This document shows positions 1 to 12,160 of a stretch of DNA of 64,000 nt, in pieces. Both the position numbers and the translations under genes were made by a program. The notes under the pieces were generated by a model. That model worked only from the letters and a program-made list of their open reading frames with translations, ran no database searches and was not told the DNA's origin. The DNA is from Ephydatia muelleri (lineage: Eukaryota; Porifera; Demospongiae; Spongillida; Spongillidae), in contig JABACO010000001.1 in NCBI GenBank assembly GCA_013339895.1, forward strand, positions 7,322,040-7,386,039. The letters run 5' to 3'. How positions within the stretch are numbered: position 1 is the first letter of the stretch; every line of letters starts with the position of its first letter.

Positions 1-115
1 GCACCCATGTATGTCAACTGTGCAAATGTTAGGTTGGTTTGTGAACAGGCAACTGTGTGCGTATGAATGATACCATTCTCTCCATCTCCTCCCCATCACC
101 TCGCAAGGCCTCCAG

Positions 116-1455
116 ACCCAGCTGGGACCAGCTGCCTACATGAACATGGGGTCCTACCCTCAGAGCCATCCCTTTGCGGGCTATTTCTACCCTGGTGCTT
201 GGTACTCCGCCCCTGCTCCCCCAGTAAGTGCAGCTTGGGTCGGCATTTTCAAGATAGCATATCCCTCCTCCTTCCCTCCTCCATCCCTCTCCTCTCCATC
301 CCTCCTCCTTCCCTCCTCCCCCAACATTCCAATATTCCTGGGCTTTGCCAGTTGCCTAAACCCGCAACCAATAGCTTCTCTGGTGTTGGAAGTGCGTACC
401 AAACTCACCATGGCAACCTGGCTGGCTACGAAGATGTGGCGGCTGTGAGTGCCCATGATTACACAAAGCCCTACAATGCAGCTCCATCTGCACTGGGCAA
501 GCCCGATAGCGACTTGAGCACGTTCAAGCAACCTTACGACAGCAAGCCAGCTGGCGCAAACGCATTCAATAATTATGGTCTCCTGCAGGTAAGGGGAGGG
601 CACCCGTGCCTCCATTGTATGCGGGGAAGGGCTGTGCTGTGGTTATGTGGGAAGGGGGAGGGAAGGGATTGTATTGAGGTGTATGTGGGGGAGGGGCCTG
701 TATTGTGGTATGTGAGGAGGGGGAGGGACTGCATATTGACTCCACTATTGGATTCATTAGTGCTTTATTTCAATAACAACTTACACATGTTGTCTAAATC
801 CCATCCCGTTTAGGGTAGTGTGTAGAAATGAGTATGGGTGTAATTTGAGAGATGGATTCAGCAGCGCCATGCTTTTGGCTCCGCCCTACAGCAGTCGCCC
901 TAATAGCTGCTTACTCTAAACTGTCATCAGGGAGCACAAAGAGTTGCATACATTGCCCAAATCGTGTCATGGGAATACAAATGAAAGAATGCAATAGTAG
1001 TTGTAAATATTTACCGAAGCTTATTCACTGTAATCTGTCTATGTGATTTATAGATTTTTTTGTTGTTTCCAAGTTAGGACCATCTATGTGGCCCTCTAAG
1101 TATATTGTATAGCCTTTCTGTGAAGTAATTGCATATATTCGGGATGCTAATTGTGTTCAAGTTTTCTGGTTGCAGGACAGAAGTCTTGCATGATTCAATT
1201 ACCGGAATAATAACTACTAATCTTGCCTTGTCACAAATTATACAGTTAGTCACAAATTTGCTGGAGGTGACTAAATCACGTGAATCCCTCTGGTCCCATC
1301 TCGTCCTTCCCCAGATGCCGGGGAGTGGTGTGCCCATGCAGATGATGGCACAGCAGCAGCATGATGGCATGCAGCAGTCACGTGGCCAGCAGCAGCAGGT
1401 CAGGCACTCCAACAAGCCCACAGGCTACGGAGGATGGCCTCAGAGCAACTCATGA
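116..1455 (+). CDS. UBAP2/UBAP2L-like protein, last three exons (5' partial)
   Basis: Three exons in one consistent frame: 116-223, 352-588 and 1315-1455, with AG/GT borders at each junction and phase 0 throughout, ending in TGA at 1453-1455. The 152 visible residues are low-complexity and rich in Gly, Tyr, Pro and Gln: a YPQSHPFAGYFYPG stretch, a GYEDVAAVSAHDYTKPY block, then a QQQ-rich tail ending in GGWPQSNS. A Tyr-Asp-rich segment followed by a Gln-rich tail ending in a Trp-containing motif is how the C-terminus of UBAP2/UBAP2L (RNA-binding, stress-granule-associated proteins) looks. The UBA domain and RGG region would lie upstream, outside the window. Identity rests on composition and short motifs, so another prion-like RNA-binding protein is possible. 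The exon structure itself is well supported. Confidence 0.5.
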
Positions 1456-1700
1456 AAAAAAAGTTACCTTCGCAAAAACGAAAAACGTCCATCCTCTGGC
1501 TCCTCCCCTTTCTCTTTCAATTGAGAATTTTGTTGACAATTAAAAAAAAAAAAGGCTGGTTGTGTTTTATACGTTAACACAGTTGTACTTTAACTTAACC
1601 TCATATCCCCCAAGAACCATTACACACACAGTGCACTTTTGTCTTGTCTTATGTCATTTGGTGGTGTATGTATAATTGTATTAAACCAAAAAAAAAAAGG
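1456..1700 (+). other. 3' UTR and likely poly(A) signals of the UBAP2-like gene
   Basis: Sequence after the stop codon contains an A-run at 1541-1553 and, further on, ATTAAA at about 1679 followed at once by an A-rich run. Both are plausible cleavage or polyadenylation contexts. Genomic A-runs could also be chance, so the exact 3' end is not decided. Confidence 0.4.
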
Positions 1701-2904
1701 AAACTCTTTCACTACGAAGTTTCCGTCCAGGGATGCCAGAGGATAAGGGTCACAGCTGCTGAACAATTGAACAATATTGTGGACACTAAATCACGTTATT
1801 GCTCACTATATTAAGGCACACAGGCCGGGTCCAAAAATTTCTTTGTACTGTTACGGGGCGCGCGCGTTGATGATGTCATGGCGCGCGCACACTAATTTGT
1901 TTTGTTTTTTTTTAAGACTAGGATTACGACGTTTGTAATAAGTTGATAATTAGACAATAACGAAAAAAAGTGATATCTCATCTCATTATACTGTATATGT
2001 CTTTCAAGCCACAAATCATACTTTCTTTACAACATTTAATAGCATATGCAAATGCTGTAACATATCTGTAAACAAAACCGTCGACGCGCAAATACAGCGC
2101 TGTTATCAGTGATGGCCTTTTCACGTCCATGTGTCTTTGGCGGGAAAAGAGAGGGTCACTTTAAGCGTGTCTAGCGGAGGAACTGACCGATAGAAAAGGT
2201 AGGAAAGTAATAACGTTCATCAGCACACATAGGAGAACACATTGTCATATACAACACAGACGATTTTTTTTGAACACGTGATTTTTTTAATGAATAATAG
2301 GTGCAGTATTGTATTGTACTTTTTTTTCCACAAAATATATGGCCGCAAACGTCCGTGGGATGCGGCCTCTGTGCTTGTGAACTGTTCTTCAGTTGTGTTT
2401 ACTCTTGTACCATATATCGCCATGTGATGGGTGGAAAAAAATGTAGTCTCGTACCCAGACCAACGCTTACGTAAGCATTATCGCTTGCAGTATAATGCTA
2501 CGTAAGGTATACTTGCGACAAAACAACAAATCAACCACGAAACGATTTACGCCCGACCTTAGGTCCTCTAAGCTCCCTGGCCAGGATGGCTCTGGCAATG
2601 GAACGAACCAGCTATATTCAACCAGCCGTAAATTTCTGCCACAACTGCTGATTTAGGGGAGGAGTGGTGAATGGCCTGCCAGCCTGGGAGAAGGCATTGT
2701 GGGCCTCCTTGCCCCAATTGCCATATGTTCACTATTTGTTTTGTTGCTTGTTACATCTGAATAGTCCAGCATTACAGGGTGCCACGGTTTCTCGGACATT
2801 CGACATCACTGGTTTGTTAATTACTTCTTGGTGTATACAAAACAATGCGCAAACAATGCTTCAGTAGTCTGTGAATGATTTGATTCATAAGATTGTGGGT
2901 GTGG
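1700..2904. other. Intergenic region between the UBAP2-like and DDX55 genes
   Basis: No ORF here has splice sites or recognisable protein content. The region holds an alternating GC stretch (GCGCGCGCG near 1858-1868) and one half of an inverted-repeat element (2444-2515, listed separately). The rest appears to be ordinary AT-rich spacer between two convergent gene ends. Confidence 0.5.
2444..2515. mobile_element. Solo half of a TAGTCTCG-type palindromic element (relic)
   Basis: It begins with TAGTCTCGTACCCAGACC, the terminus of the 4.5-kb element at 17185-21701 and of the palindrome at 21883-22016. It continues with an interior (ACGTAAGCATTATCGCTTGC) similar to one arm of that 134-bp palindrome. 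No matching right terminus was seen nearby, so this is a broken copy. Confidence 0.6.
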
Positions 2905-5161
2905 TCACTCTCCTAGCTGCTCCTCCATTTCCTCTTTCGTTATCTAGAAAAATGATGTAATGTCATCTGAAAGAGGGCTGGGGAGGAGTGTATTTACCTT
3001 CCCAGCCTTGAACTTCTTCAGCAGTCTTGCGTCTCTTGCCAGCTCCTCCAGCTCCTCATCATTGAGCTGTGGTGTGTGTGTGTGTGTGTGCATATGTGTG
3101 TGTATCGTGCACAGAAAGATGTGGAGAAACCAACAAGCACAATACTATAATTTTGGAAAATATTAAATATTTCTGGATGCATGAGGAGTGGATTTATTCA
3201 TACTATCTGAACATATATATATTTTCAACAAGCATTGGGATAACTGAATATCATGCTAAAATATTTCAATATTGAAATTGTCCCCATGCCACTGTGAGGT
3301 CCCCATGCCACTGTGAGGTCCCCATGCCACTGTGAGGTCCCCATGCCACTGTGAGGTCCTCATGCCACTGTGAGGTCCCCATGCCACCGTGAGGTCCCCA
3401 TGCCACTGTGAGGTTTGTCAATATGGTTATGCATGTATCAAGACTTGCATGAAATTTCCTTTTTTTCTGAGGCTTTTTGATTTTCTTGGCTGGCCGCTTG
3501 CCTTCCTTAGGAGGTCTCCGCTCTTTTGGTGGCCTGGGGACCCTCGGCTCACTCATCTTTCTGAGTCGCTCCTTTTCCCGTCCTTTGTCCTTATATGGTA
3601 TGGCATTGGGATCAACACTACTGTCAAATCCAGAGGCATCCACTCCCTTAAGCTCAGGCATCTTGGGAAGATGAGCCAGAGCAAAGCCATTCGCCAACGC
3701 TATCAGGTCCAACTCTAGTTGTGTGTTGCGAGATCATAGTGTATGTGCGTGTGTATGTATATGTGTGTGCATGTATGTGCGTGTGTGTATTTGTGTGTGT
3801 GTATGTATACATGTATGTGTGTGTGTGGAAGATTAGCCATGTCAAAGGGTGTGGTTAGAGTACCACAACACAACTCACCTTTGTGCTGAAAGATAAGTTT
3901 GCACTCGTGCTTGTAATAGAAGTGCACAAATGAGACAAACGCTCTCAGACTCATGTCGTATACTTCCCTAAGGTGAGGAGGGATTAAATGTGTGTCCTGC
4001 ATTATGGTACATGTGATATATAAAAAGTGAGCCCCACCCACATGAGCCCCACCCACATGAGCCCCACCCACATGAGCCCCACCCACATGAGCCTCATCAT
4101 TATCTTGCAAATGTCACTTTCACATTTTGGACAAATGTAAAAATCAAATCTGAAGCCCCCCCCCCCCAAGTGGACTTGATGAGCACCACAGTATCATGCC
4201 TGTGGACCTGTTCTGTGGATTCAACTGTATCTATGGACCTATATAACTATGAATGTGACCGACACCACAAAAATAATCTCCATGCTTTGTGCAAGACTCC
4301 ACACGATAATGTCCTGATTGGACGCGTTTGTCCACTGTACAGTGGGTCTACATTACCAATCACCACCACCAGTTCAGTTAATTAAAACTGTTAATCTAAT
4401 AACCTTTCTGCAGCGGCCAGCGCCCTGGCTCTGGGGACAACAGTCTTGGCGCCCTCCGAAGGCTCCAGGGTATAGCGCTGCAACTTAACCCCTTGGTTCA
4501 GGTCCAGGAACTCTACATACGAGGCCTCCGTGGGCTGCAGGAACACCATGGCACTCCCCTCCAACCCCATACGAGCCGTCCTGCCACACCGATGTACGAA
4601 GGAGCTGAGGAAGGCATATAAAAACTGAATACACATTCACTGTATCAATGATACACATGAATGCAGATGTATTGTGCTTACATCATCACATGCCGAATGC
4701 AACACAAATGTATACATGGACACACATACTGGAATACACATCTAATGCATTCATGTTGCGCATGCACACACCACAACCCCATACCCCCACACACACGCAC
4801 ATTCACTTTTACTAAATATATACGCTCGCATGCAAGAAGATACGCAGGCGCACACACCGCACCCACATACCGTGCAGAGGAAGGAGGGTCAAACTGGATA
4901 ACCCAGTCCACTGCAGGAAAGTCCACACCTCTTGCCATGACATCAGTGCACATCAATACTCCACTGAAAGGCAACACCATCAAGTCATCAAACCATGCCA
5001 CCACACAACTGTCCCTCCCCCCTTACAAGAACACCCCACCCGTGTGTGTGTGTGTGTGTGTGTGTGTACCTTTTCCTATCCATGAAGTCGGCAAATAGAA
5101 CACCTCTCTTATGACGCATGCGACCATGTAGAGGAAGGACATCCCCAGTGCTAGCGAGTCT

Positions 5162-5229
<68 letters not shown>

Positions 5230-6026
5230 TGTGTGTGTGTATGTGTGTGTGTATATGTGTGCATTTGTGTGTGTGTGTGTATGTGTGTGTATTTGTTGTG
5301 GTGGTGGAAGTGGAGTATGTGCGTGGGTGATTGTCACAAGGAGGGAAGAGGGAGGGGAGGGTGTACCTCGAGAGGAGAGTGCTGAAGTAGCTGACAGAGG
5401 CACATGTGGCAAAGAACACGATCACTTTCTGATCCTGAACATGTGGGTACAAAGAGGTGGATGGTGTAGGCTGTGTTGGTGAGGGTACATACTTTGAACT
5501 TCTCCAGGAGACTGACCAGAAGTACTAGCTTCTCTTCAGAAGGGCAAATCTAGTGTGTGTGTATGTGTGCGTGGTATGTGGAAGTGAGTGTTGGTGGGTG
5601 GATTTGAAGTCATTCATTCAACTTTAATTAATAACATTGTCTTTTTCACCAGAAAGTAATTTTGAAGAGAGCTGGGTGTCGTACTTGTCTGAGAGGAACC
5701 AATGATCACGGGCGAAAGTAATTTCATCCAACCATTGCCAGGGAAACCAATGGCAGTGGACAAGAAGTGTGAGGAATTGGGGGGGGGGGGGGGGGGGGGG
5801 GGGAAGAGGGCAAGGCTAGCATAAAAGGTGTGCTTCACTAACAGTTCCTTGCAGCTTCTCTTTGACAGTGATGGTCACTGGGTTTCTGAGGCCTGCTCTC
5901 ATCAGACCCTGCACCTCTGCATTCAGTGTGGCAGAGAACAGACCCTGAAGTAGGATTGGGGCATGTGTAAGGTGGGCGTGGCCAACATGGTGTGTGTGTG
6001 TGTGTGCAGGTGTGTGTGTGTGTGTG

Positions 6027-6065
<39 letters not shown>

Positions 6066-7804
6066 GACTCACTGTTCTCCGTTGCTTGGGGAGATAACTG
6101 AGTATGGTGTTTAAACTAAGAGGAAGAATGGTGATGAGCAACATGACACACGCACACATGCACACATGGACACAATCCCACTCGTTAATATACTGACGGC
6201 AGTTCTATACAGTGCACACCCGGCCATCCCATTTCTTGTTGTGGCTACACTGTTGTGCGCCATTCACCTTTGCTGAAATCCCATCTCCAGTAGTCGGTCA
6301 GCTTCGTCCAGTACCAGCACCTCCTTACAATGGAAGGGGTGGTGGAAGGAGGGTGGAGGAGGGAGGGGCGTGCATTGGATGGTGGAGGGATAGAAAGTGA
6401 ACACACATGGGGATTGTTTCGGTGAAAAGGGACCTAACACATGTTTTTTCAAGATTTCAAATTTTTTGTTGTTGACAATGAAATGTCCTCTACACATAGC
6501 TTCTTATGCACGAGTATCTGTCATGGAGTTGTAAGGCTCTGAATTTTAAATTAGCCATACATTTCAACACAAGCGTAGCATTTCTATAGCGCGTACTGGA
6601 AATTTTATAAGGTATGCGTTTCCGCGGAAACGATCCCATACCCATATCAAAGGATTACAATATTTTGGTTACCAGGTGACGGAGGAGCGTTGCTAGGTGA
6701 CAACACGGATCAGTCAGCAAGCCCACCAATCTCCCGGGAGTCCCCACAATGACATTGCAACTATTTCATAAGAGACGAAAGGTGAATCAAACCGACAGTC
6801 ACTCTGCAACCTCTTATCAGTGTATACATGTGTTTAACCCCTACGATGTCACCATATGATGTCACCTAAGCATAGACAGTACACTACCAACATGGAACAC
6901 TACTTATGACACACTCTTCCATGCACACTTCCAAAGACCTCACTACTACAGTGACACATTTACATGTTCATATATAGGGGCAGTTTAAAATGTGCGTTTG
7001 TAGATCATCCTCTAACATATGCCTCCAAACCACTCATCCACCCTCCCTCCCTCCCCTCTCTCCCCCACACCACACCCTTTAGTGTTCAGCTGGTCCACAT
7101 CGGCTTCCAGGTCTTGTCCTCCAATGAGCAGGCCATGGGTTAGCTCGGGGGGCAGGAAGAGAGCAAACACGTCCGATATCTGCTTGGCTAGCTCTCTGGT
7201 GGGCGTGACCACGAGGACGCCTGTCTGCAGCGCACGTGGTACTGGAATCACGTGATCCCGACACTTCAACAATACCTCACCCACCGACCCCTCCCTCCCT
7301 CTCTCCCTTCATACCTCCATGCGTGTCCAGGGCTTTGGTCTGCGTGTGGGAAGGAAATGGCTAAATTCGTCACGCGCTAACTAGTGGCTAACGAGGACAT
7401 TAACCTTCTTCTCATCAACTCCACGCACGGTATGACGAATGCCAAGGTTTTACCTGAACCTGTAACCTATGGTGACGAGAGGGTTTATGTATCTGCGCAT
7501 GAATGACTAGACAAAAGTACGCTCGGTCCTCCACTTACTGCTTCCACTGCCACATCTTTGTTGTTCAAAAAATGCGGGATAGTAGAGCACTTGGTGTTAT
7601 CAGGATTTCAAGTTTTGTTGTTGTTGTTGTTGTCGTGTTGTTCAGAGGAATGCGAGGGTTATTGAACGGCTTATTTCTTTGTGACGGTGAGCCAACCTGT
7701 ACTGGAGTGGGCTGCTTAAAACCCAAAGTTTGAACAGCGTTTAAGCTGTGAGCTGAAAGTTTACAAACAGACCACGCTTGCATTTGCTCCGGGATATTGC
7801 GCAT
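2905..7804 (-). CDS. DDX55: ATP-dependent RNA helicase DDX55 (Spb4 family), complete, 18 exons
   Basis: DEAD-box helicase of the Spb4/DDX55 type, which acts in the nucleolus on 27S pre-rRNA during 60S subunit maturation. Exons, read on the minus strand: 7804-7697, 7589-7539, 7466-7429, ~7294-7076, 6760-6673, 6323-6268, 6115-6073, 5944-5843, 5688-5650, 5549-5493, 5434-5367, 5159-5070, 4963-4871, 4604-4404, 3967-3879, 3714-3449, 3066-2998, 2943-2905; about 571 codons plus stop. Visible motifs in order: Q motif (TPVQ), motif I VTGSGKT, Ia PTRELA, Ib TPGRL, DEAD as [12 protein letters not shown], motif III FSATLN, motif V TDVMARG, motif [10 protein letters not shown]. They are followed by the Spb4-specific KHECKLIF and lysine-rich C-terminus ending [19 protein letters not shown]. 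Splice phases agree at every junction I could place. The start of exon 4 is the least certain. The start codon at 7804 gives the same distance to the Q motif as in human DDX55. Confidence 0.95.
3282..3415. repeat. Minisatellite, 19-bp unit, in DDX55 intron
   Basis: About seven tandem units of CCCCATGCCACTGTGAGGT with only single-base differences (one CTCATGCC, one CACCGTG). It lies in the intron between exons 16 (ends 3449) and 17 (starts 3066). Confidence 0.9.
3449..3449 (-). other. GC-AG intron donor in DDX55 (exon 16 / intron 16)
   Basis: The reading frame across exons 16 and 17 is kept only if exon 16 ends at 3449 and the intron starts with GCAAGT (minus strand). That is the standard consensus of the rare GC-AG introns. 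A nearby GT shifts the frame and gives a stop in the next exon. Confidence 0.75.
4029..4091. repeat. Minisatellite, 15-bp unit, in DDX55 intron
   Basis: Four full units and a partial unit of GAGCCCCACCCACAT in the intron between exon 14 and exon 15. Confidence 0.9.
5041..5292. repeat. (GT)n microsatellites flanking DDX55 exon 12
   Basis: Two GT tracts, about 5041-5067 and 5162-5290 (interrupted by A and T), lie on each side of the 90-bp exon 5070-5159. On the transcribed strand these are CA repeats, and one abuts the 3' splice site. Confidence 0.9.
5779..5803. repeat. Homopolymer G tract (about 24 G)
   Basis: An uninterrupted run of G in a DDX55 intron, read as C on the transcript. Its length is likely unstable and prone to sequencing error. 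Confidence 0.9.
5992..6063. repeat. (GT)n microsatellite
   Basis: Interrupted GT repeat in the DDX55 intron just past exon 7. Confidence 0.9.
6407..6610. mobile_element. Dispersed repeat copy inside a DDX55 intron
   Basis: This matches 23569-23760 in the same orientation over about 190 bp. Shared blocks include TTCAAGATTTCAAATTTT, CATACATTTCAA and GGAATTTTATAA, with scattered indels. The start (TGGGGATTGTTTCGGTGAAA) resembles the TGGGACAGTTTCCGCGAAA terminus of the short inverted-repeat element at 58871-59112, so it may be a decayed member of that family. Confidence 0.6.
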
Positions 7805-7922
7805 GCGCGGATCGAGTCTTTCTTTTTGGACGTGGTAAAAACGTGGAAGGTAAGTTTTGGAATCCGTTGGGATCTAAAAGGAGTGGCGTCATATTGCACT
7901 ACTTAACATACAGTTTGAACGA
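7804..7922. promoter_or_regulatory. Bidirectional promoter region of DDX55 and RPL6, with a 5' TOP-like tract
   Basis: The two start codons face away from each other with 117 bp between them. On the plus strand CTTTCTTTTT at about 7820 is a pyrimidine tract like the 5' TOP start of ribosomal-protein mRNAs. A 5' UTR intron probably runs from GTAAGT near 7851 to the CAG just before 7914. A shared promoter would co-express a 60S protein and a 60S-maturation helicase; that is inference from layout. Confidence 0.6.
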
Positions 7923-8838
7923 TGCCTGGCAAAGTGCATGCCCCTCGAAATTATGTGCTCCCCGGGGGTGTACAACGGTTCAGCCGCTCGGCTATGTACT
8001 CTAAGAAAGCCCTGTACAAGAAGAAGAAGGTTGCCGTGAAAGCCCCAAAGGTTGGCGAGAAGAGGTTGAAAGAAAAGCCAGTGAAAGGCGAGAAAAACGG
8101 CGGAAAGCGACTGGTTGTAGTCAACAAGACGGTTTGTGATCGCAATTTTGGTTGTTTGTTGGGGAACCCTCTGTGATCAGTGCGGCTCTGCTTTTAGAGG
8201 CGCTACTACCCCACTGAAGACCTTCCTACCAAAATACGGAATTACAGGAAGCTAAAGCCCGTGCACCTCCGCTCGTCCATTGTGCCTGGAACCGTCCTAA
8301 TCCTCTTGGCTGGCAAACACAAGGGAAAGAGGGTCATCTTCCTGAAACAGCTGCCTTCTGGACTTCTACTCGTTACCGGTTAGTTGTTCACAACCTTGAG
8401 TGTAGGCAATAGTACTAATTGGGACCCCGATTTTGTTGCTTTGCAGGACCGTTCTGTATCAATGGTGTTCCGCTCCGTCGCGTGGCACAGTCCTACGTCA
8501 TAGCCACCAAGACTAGGATCGATGTCTCCCAGGTGAAGCTGCCCGAAACGCTGACTGACGACTACTTCAGACGAACGAAGGCAGAGAAGAAGAAGAAGTC
8601 GGAGGGAGCCGAGATCTTCGAGAAAAGTGGCAAGGTGGGGTCTAATAAGAAATCGTGCGATTTTTACAATTCATGTTGCGCGTAGGACTACAAAGTGTCT
8701 GACAAGAGAAAGGAGGACCAGAAAACCGTTGACAAGCAGCTCACGGATGCCCTGAAGGCCCAACCTCAACTGCGCCAGTACTTAAAGACACTCTTCACCC
8801 TACAAAAAGGACAATACCCTCACAGGATGGTGTTTTGA
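7922..8838 (+). CDS. RPL6: 60S ribosomal protein L6 (eL6), complete, 4 exons
   Basis: Exons 7922-8131, 8198-8378, 8447-8634 and 8686-8838 join in frame to 243 codons plus TGA. The basic N-terminus carries [20 protein letters not shown], then a KKKK tract. The conserved eL6 core follows: [55 protein letters not shown], and [20 protein letters not shown]. The tail YPHRMVF matches the family ending YPHKLVF. The protein is a structural component of the cytosolic large ribosomal subunit. Length fits a short-N-terminus metazoan eL6. No oddities. Confidence 0.97.
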
Positions 8839-9327
8839 GAAGATGTGTATAGGTGATTGGTTTAACTCAAGCGTTCAATGTTCGGCAGACTCGATCATGT
8901 CACGAGATTCATGGCGTTTGTCAGAGGCTTAGTGGGCCATATGCACCATTAGGTTTGCTGACCATTTCCTTTCGTGTAGATTACTGACCTGAGCTACATA
9001 TGAGTTCGCAAAGGCCCTTCTTCAGCGTATAAAAAGTATCATTTTCCTGTACGGATAGGTAGGGCGTTTTCACACATTAAGTCCGATCAGTGTCGTAGGA
9101 AAAGGTGGCGGGTAAAAGTAAGGCTAGTTGCTTCAATTTGAAACAAGGCTGTTTCAAGGGTATTTCCAGGTACAATAGCAGACAAAGAGAAACCAAAAAA
9201 GAGCTTTTGTCTCTTCTTCCTACGTGAGAGTCGCAATCGACGGTGTCCATCCATTCACACCTCAGTTCTTTTCAACTTGAAATATGAACATATAGATTAC
9301 ATGTACATCACACACCATCCGATGTAT

Positions 9328-9346
9328 GGGGTCTGGGAACGAGACT
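9328..9346. mobile_element. Relic of a TAGTCTCG-type transposon terminus
   Basis: GGGTCTGGGAACGAGACTA differs by one base from the right terminus (GGGTCTGGGTACGAGACTA) of the 17185-21701 element. No left partner was found. Confidence 0.45.
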
Positions 9347-10016
9347 ATTTTGGCTCTATGGTTTGTTTCCCCAATGGTGCAGCTCCGTTTGTAGTGATAG
9401 AGGAGCAGGTACGTCACCCTGGTGTAAAGATATGCAAGATTGTTGACATGAGACTGCCAATCATCCTTCTTGCAAATAGTACTACAGCTGTAGGTACCAA
9501 GCACAGCCCAAGAGTTGCTACTTTTGCATTTGTGGAAAAACAGCCCAAGAGTTGCTCCTTTTGCATTTGTGGAAAACCTGTCCTCCATCGAAAGATGATC
9601 TAGGAAGGAAGCAGTCAGTGATCTTCCGTAATACACTTCAGGTACGCTGATCTGCCTCAACAGTCGATCAGTTCTCTGTGTTCGCCTGGTGCACGTCTAT
9701 GGAATAGAAGGTTTTTCTGTTCCTCCCTCTTCGTCAATCTCCACTGCCAACTGGAACCAGATTTATTCCAGTCATCTAGTTCCTCTCTCAGATCTTCGAG
9801 CTGGCCTTGAATTCTCTCAGCTAATGTTTCCTTGTACAGTATCAATAGATCATTGCTGAAGCAACACTGTTAAACCTTTGAAATAGCTGAGGATATTGTA
9901 TGCAACTACAATTGTCAGCAGAAAAGAAAAGTTTTGTATTGCTGAAAGCAAGTCATTTGCATCACACTTATAGTTTCTCTGTTCTAAGAGACGATATCAT
10001 TTCCTCTGTTTTCTCA

Positions 10017-10253
10017 AGAGTCTCCAGGGCTTTCTATTTAGTTAGAGTGGAGATTCCACCAGAGCGCAAATTTATTGACGATGTGAATGTGCATGATGTG
10101 AAAACACAACATGCACAGTATACCCACAATTTTCAGATTTGCTATGAGCTAACCTGGGGTAATTCAAAACCAATGGCCAAGAGTCTCCAGGGCTTTGGAA
10201 TCTCCATCTAACTAAATTCAAGAAAGCCCTGGAGGCTCTTGGCCATTGGTTTT
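10017..10253. repeat. Composite hairpin, probably a MITE-like palindrome
   Basis: Arms 10166-10196 and 10223-10253 are inverted copies (CCAATGGCCAAGAGTCTCCA with CCTGGAGGCTCTTGGCCATT) around a 26-bp loop. A second pairing joins 10017-10059 (AGAGTCTCCAGGGCTTTC..TTAGTTAGAGTGGAGATTCC) to about 10196-10240. The two nested pairings suggest a folded-back element with one duplicated end. Confidence 0.8.
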
Positions 10254-11310
10254 TTCAGAGATTCGCGATCGATGAACGAGTTTTGTTTATTATTATTATT
10301 TGGGCCCCGGGCCATGCATGCATGGCTCTGCGCACCATTTCCTCCCGCAACCATCGAAGCAATAGAAGCACAACGCGTGTATAATGAGTAGGCATGTACA
10401 ACGCCATATGCTCAATCTCCAGATCAGGACCTGCAGTCTGTGCATGTATGGTCGTTATGGAAATCGGCTGTTGCAGTACATAAGCGTGCAGGGCAGGCTG
10501 ATAAGACGCGGCATTGACGCTGTTAGGATATATATTTTGGGTTTAGAGGGACCAGGTCAATTTGCACCCGGATTCCGAATCCAGTGTCAAAACCACCCGT
10601 CTAGCACTAAAATTTTTCACCAATGTTTCGGCCATGAACGAGGGCGCCTTCGGCGCCATATAATAAATCCTAAAGACCCCTCGCGTATGCATGCTGTAGA
10701 CCTACAGATAATTAAAAATAATGGTAAGCGTATTCATACGAAACCACAAGCACAACCGGTCATTCATAGCATGGTATAAATAGTTCGCGCAAACTAATAC
10801 TTACGGTCTATATGGCCCGTCTTCGTTGGAAGAATGACAGAATTTGTACTGGGCTGTATAAGCCGTTAGAGCACTTTCAGTAGGGTTGCTCTTTTGCTTC
10901 GAGGAACTATAGTTTTTACACACCCTGCGTTTTGAGCTACTCCCAGATTTGTAATTGCTTCTGTTCAGAGTACAGTACATGTAGGACTTTTTTTTCTGCA
11001 CGAGGTTAATAGGATATGTTCATCTGCAAACTAAATCTCTCATTAGTCTTTTCATGTGACTATGCAAGTAGCATTAATGTAACACAAAACGTCTGTTCAA
11101 TTAACAATTGTAATGGTATTCATATGGAACTACAGCACGCCAAACGAAGAGTTTAAAACCATTCCCATTCCTCCTCACAACACCAAGGCTGCATGGAGAG
11201 GGGATGGAATACCTGAAGACATCGGAGCGAAGTTCAGTTGTGCAACCTAGACAGAGCACCCTTCTGAGGTTGACTGTTTTTAAAATGCAAAAGTATAACC
11301 TCTTCCTCTC

Positions 11311-11333
11311 CCCCCCCCCCCCCCCCCCCCCCG
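11311..11333. repeat. Homopolymer C tract
   Basis: About 22 consecutive C; no gene context. Confidence 0.9.
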
Positions 11334-12041
11334 GCTACTTTCAGGGATTCATCCGCTGATCCTCCCATTGAGTGGTTTGAAGTTACAAGTGTCCTTTTTT
11401 AAGTTTTGCATTTTCTTAGAAGCTGGCAGATCATTTTGCAATCACAAACAAACTACTGGAATTAGCAAAAACGTCTCACCATTTTAGAGACATTTGGAAT
11501 ACGTAATTTGAGAGACAAGATCTTCGCGATACTCATGCAAGGCCAAATCAATCATATATGAAACTATTATTTACTCAAACTTCCTGTGTGTATCCTGGGG
11601 ACTCGTAGTCTCTGTCATTCTTAATATATAGCTGTGTAACCCTACTATCAATACGGTGATTAAATGTACCTGCCCAGTTTCCCTTTGACAAGTCACATAC
11701 CCATCCATTAGCTGCTTCATGAACCTTGTTGGACAACCATGCAGGTGTCGTGTTTCTATGTTGGGTTATAGCTGGACATGGAGATGTATGTAGTAGCAAT
11801 TCTATTATACACTTCTCCCGTTGTATGCACACTACCAATACAATGCAATAAAGCAACAAAAAATACTGATATAGTCACAAGCAATGATAAAGTCCACTAC
11901 TGCTCCATGAGGTGTGCACGTGTGCAAAGTTCTGGGTGCTTTAAGTGGGATGTGTTCCTGAGGAAGGTCAGGAACTGTTGAAAGTTGCATCATTTCCATT
12001 GACACATACACATACTATCATGTCCCACACAACTTGCAAAC

Positions 12042-12044
12042 ACA

Positions 12045-12127
<83 letters not shown>

Positions 12128-12160
12128 AGACACACAGATACACACACACATAAATACACA
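12042..12160. repeat. (CA)n microsatellite
   Basis: Around 40 CA units, nearly uninterrupted to 12121, then imperfect. A second CA/CACAC-rich zone follows at 12340-12520. Confidence 0.95.

Noticed and set aside
3282-3415. Regular 19-bp repeats as a CRISPR array
   Set aside because: Units are directly adjacent without spacers and lie in an animal intron: a minisatellite.
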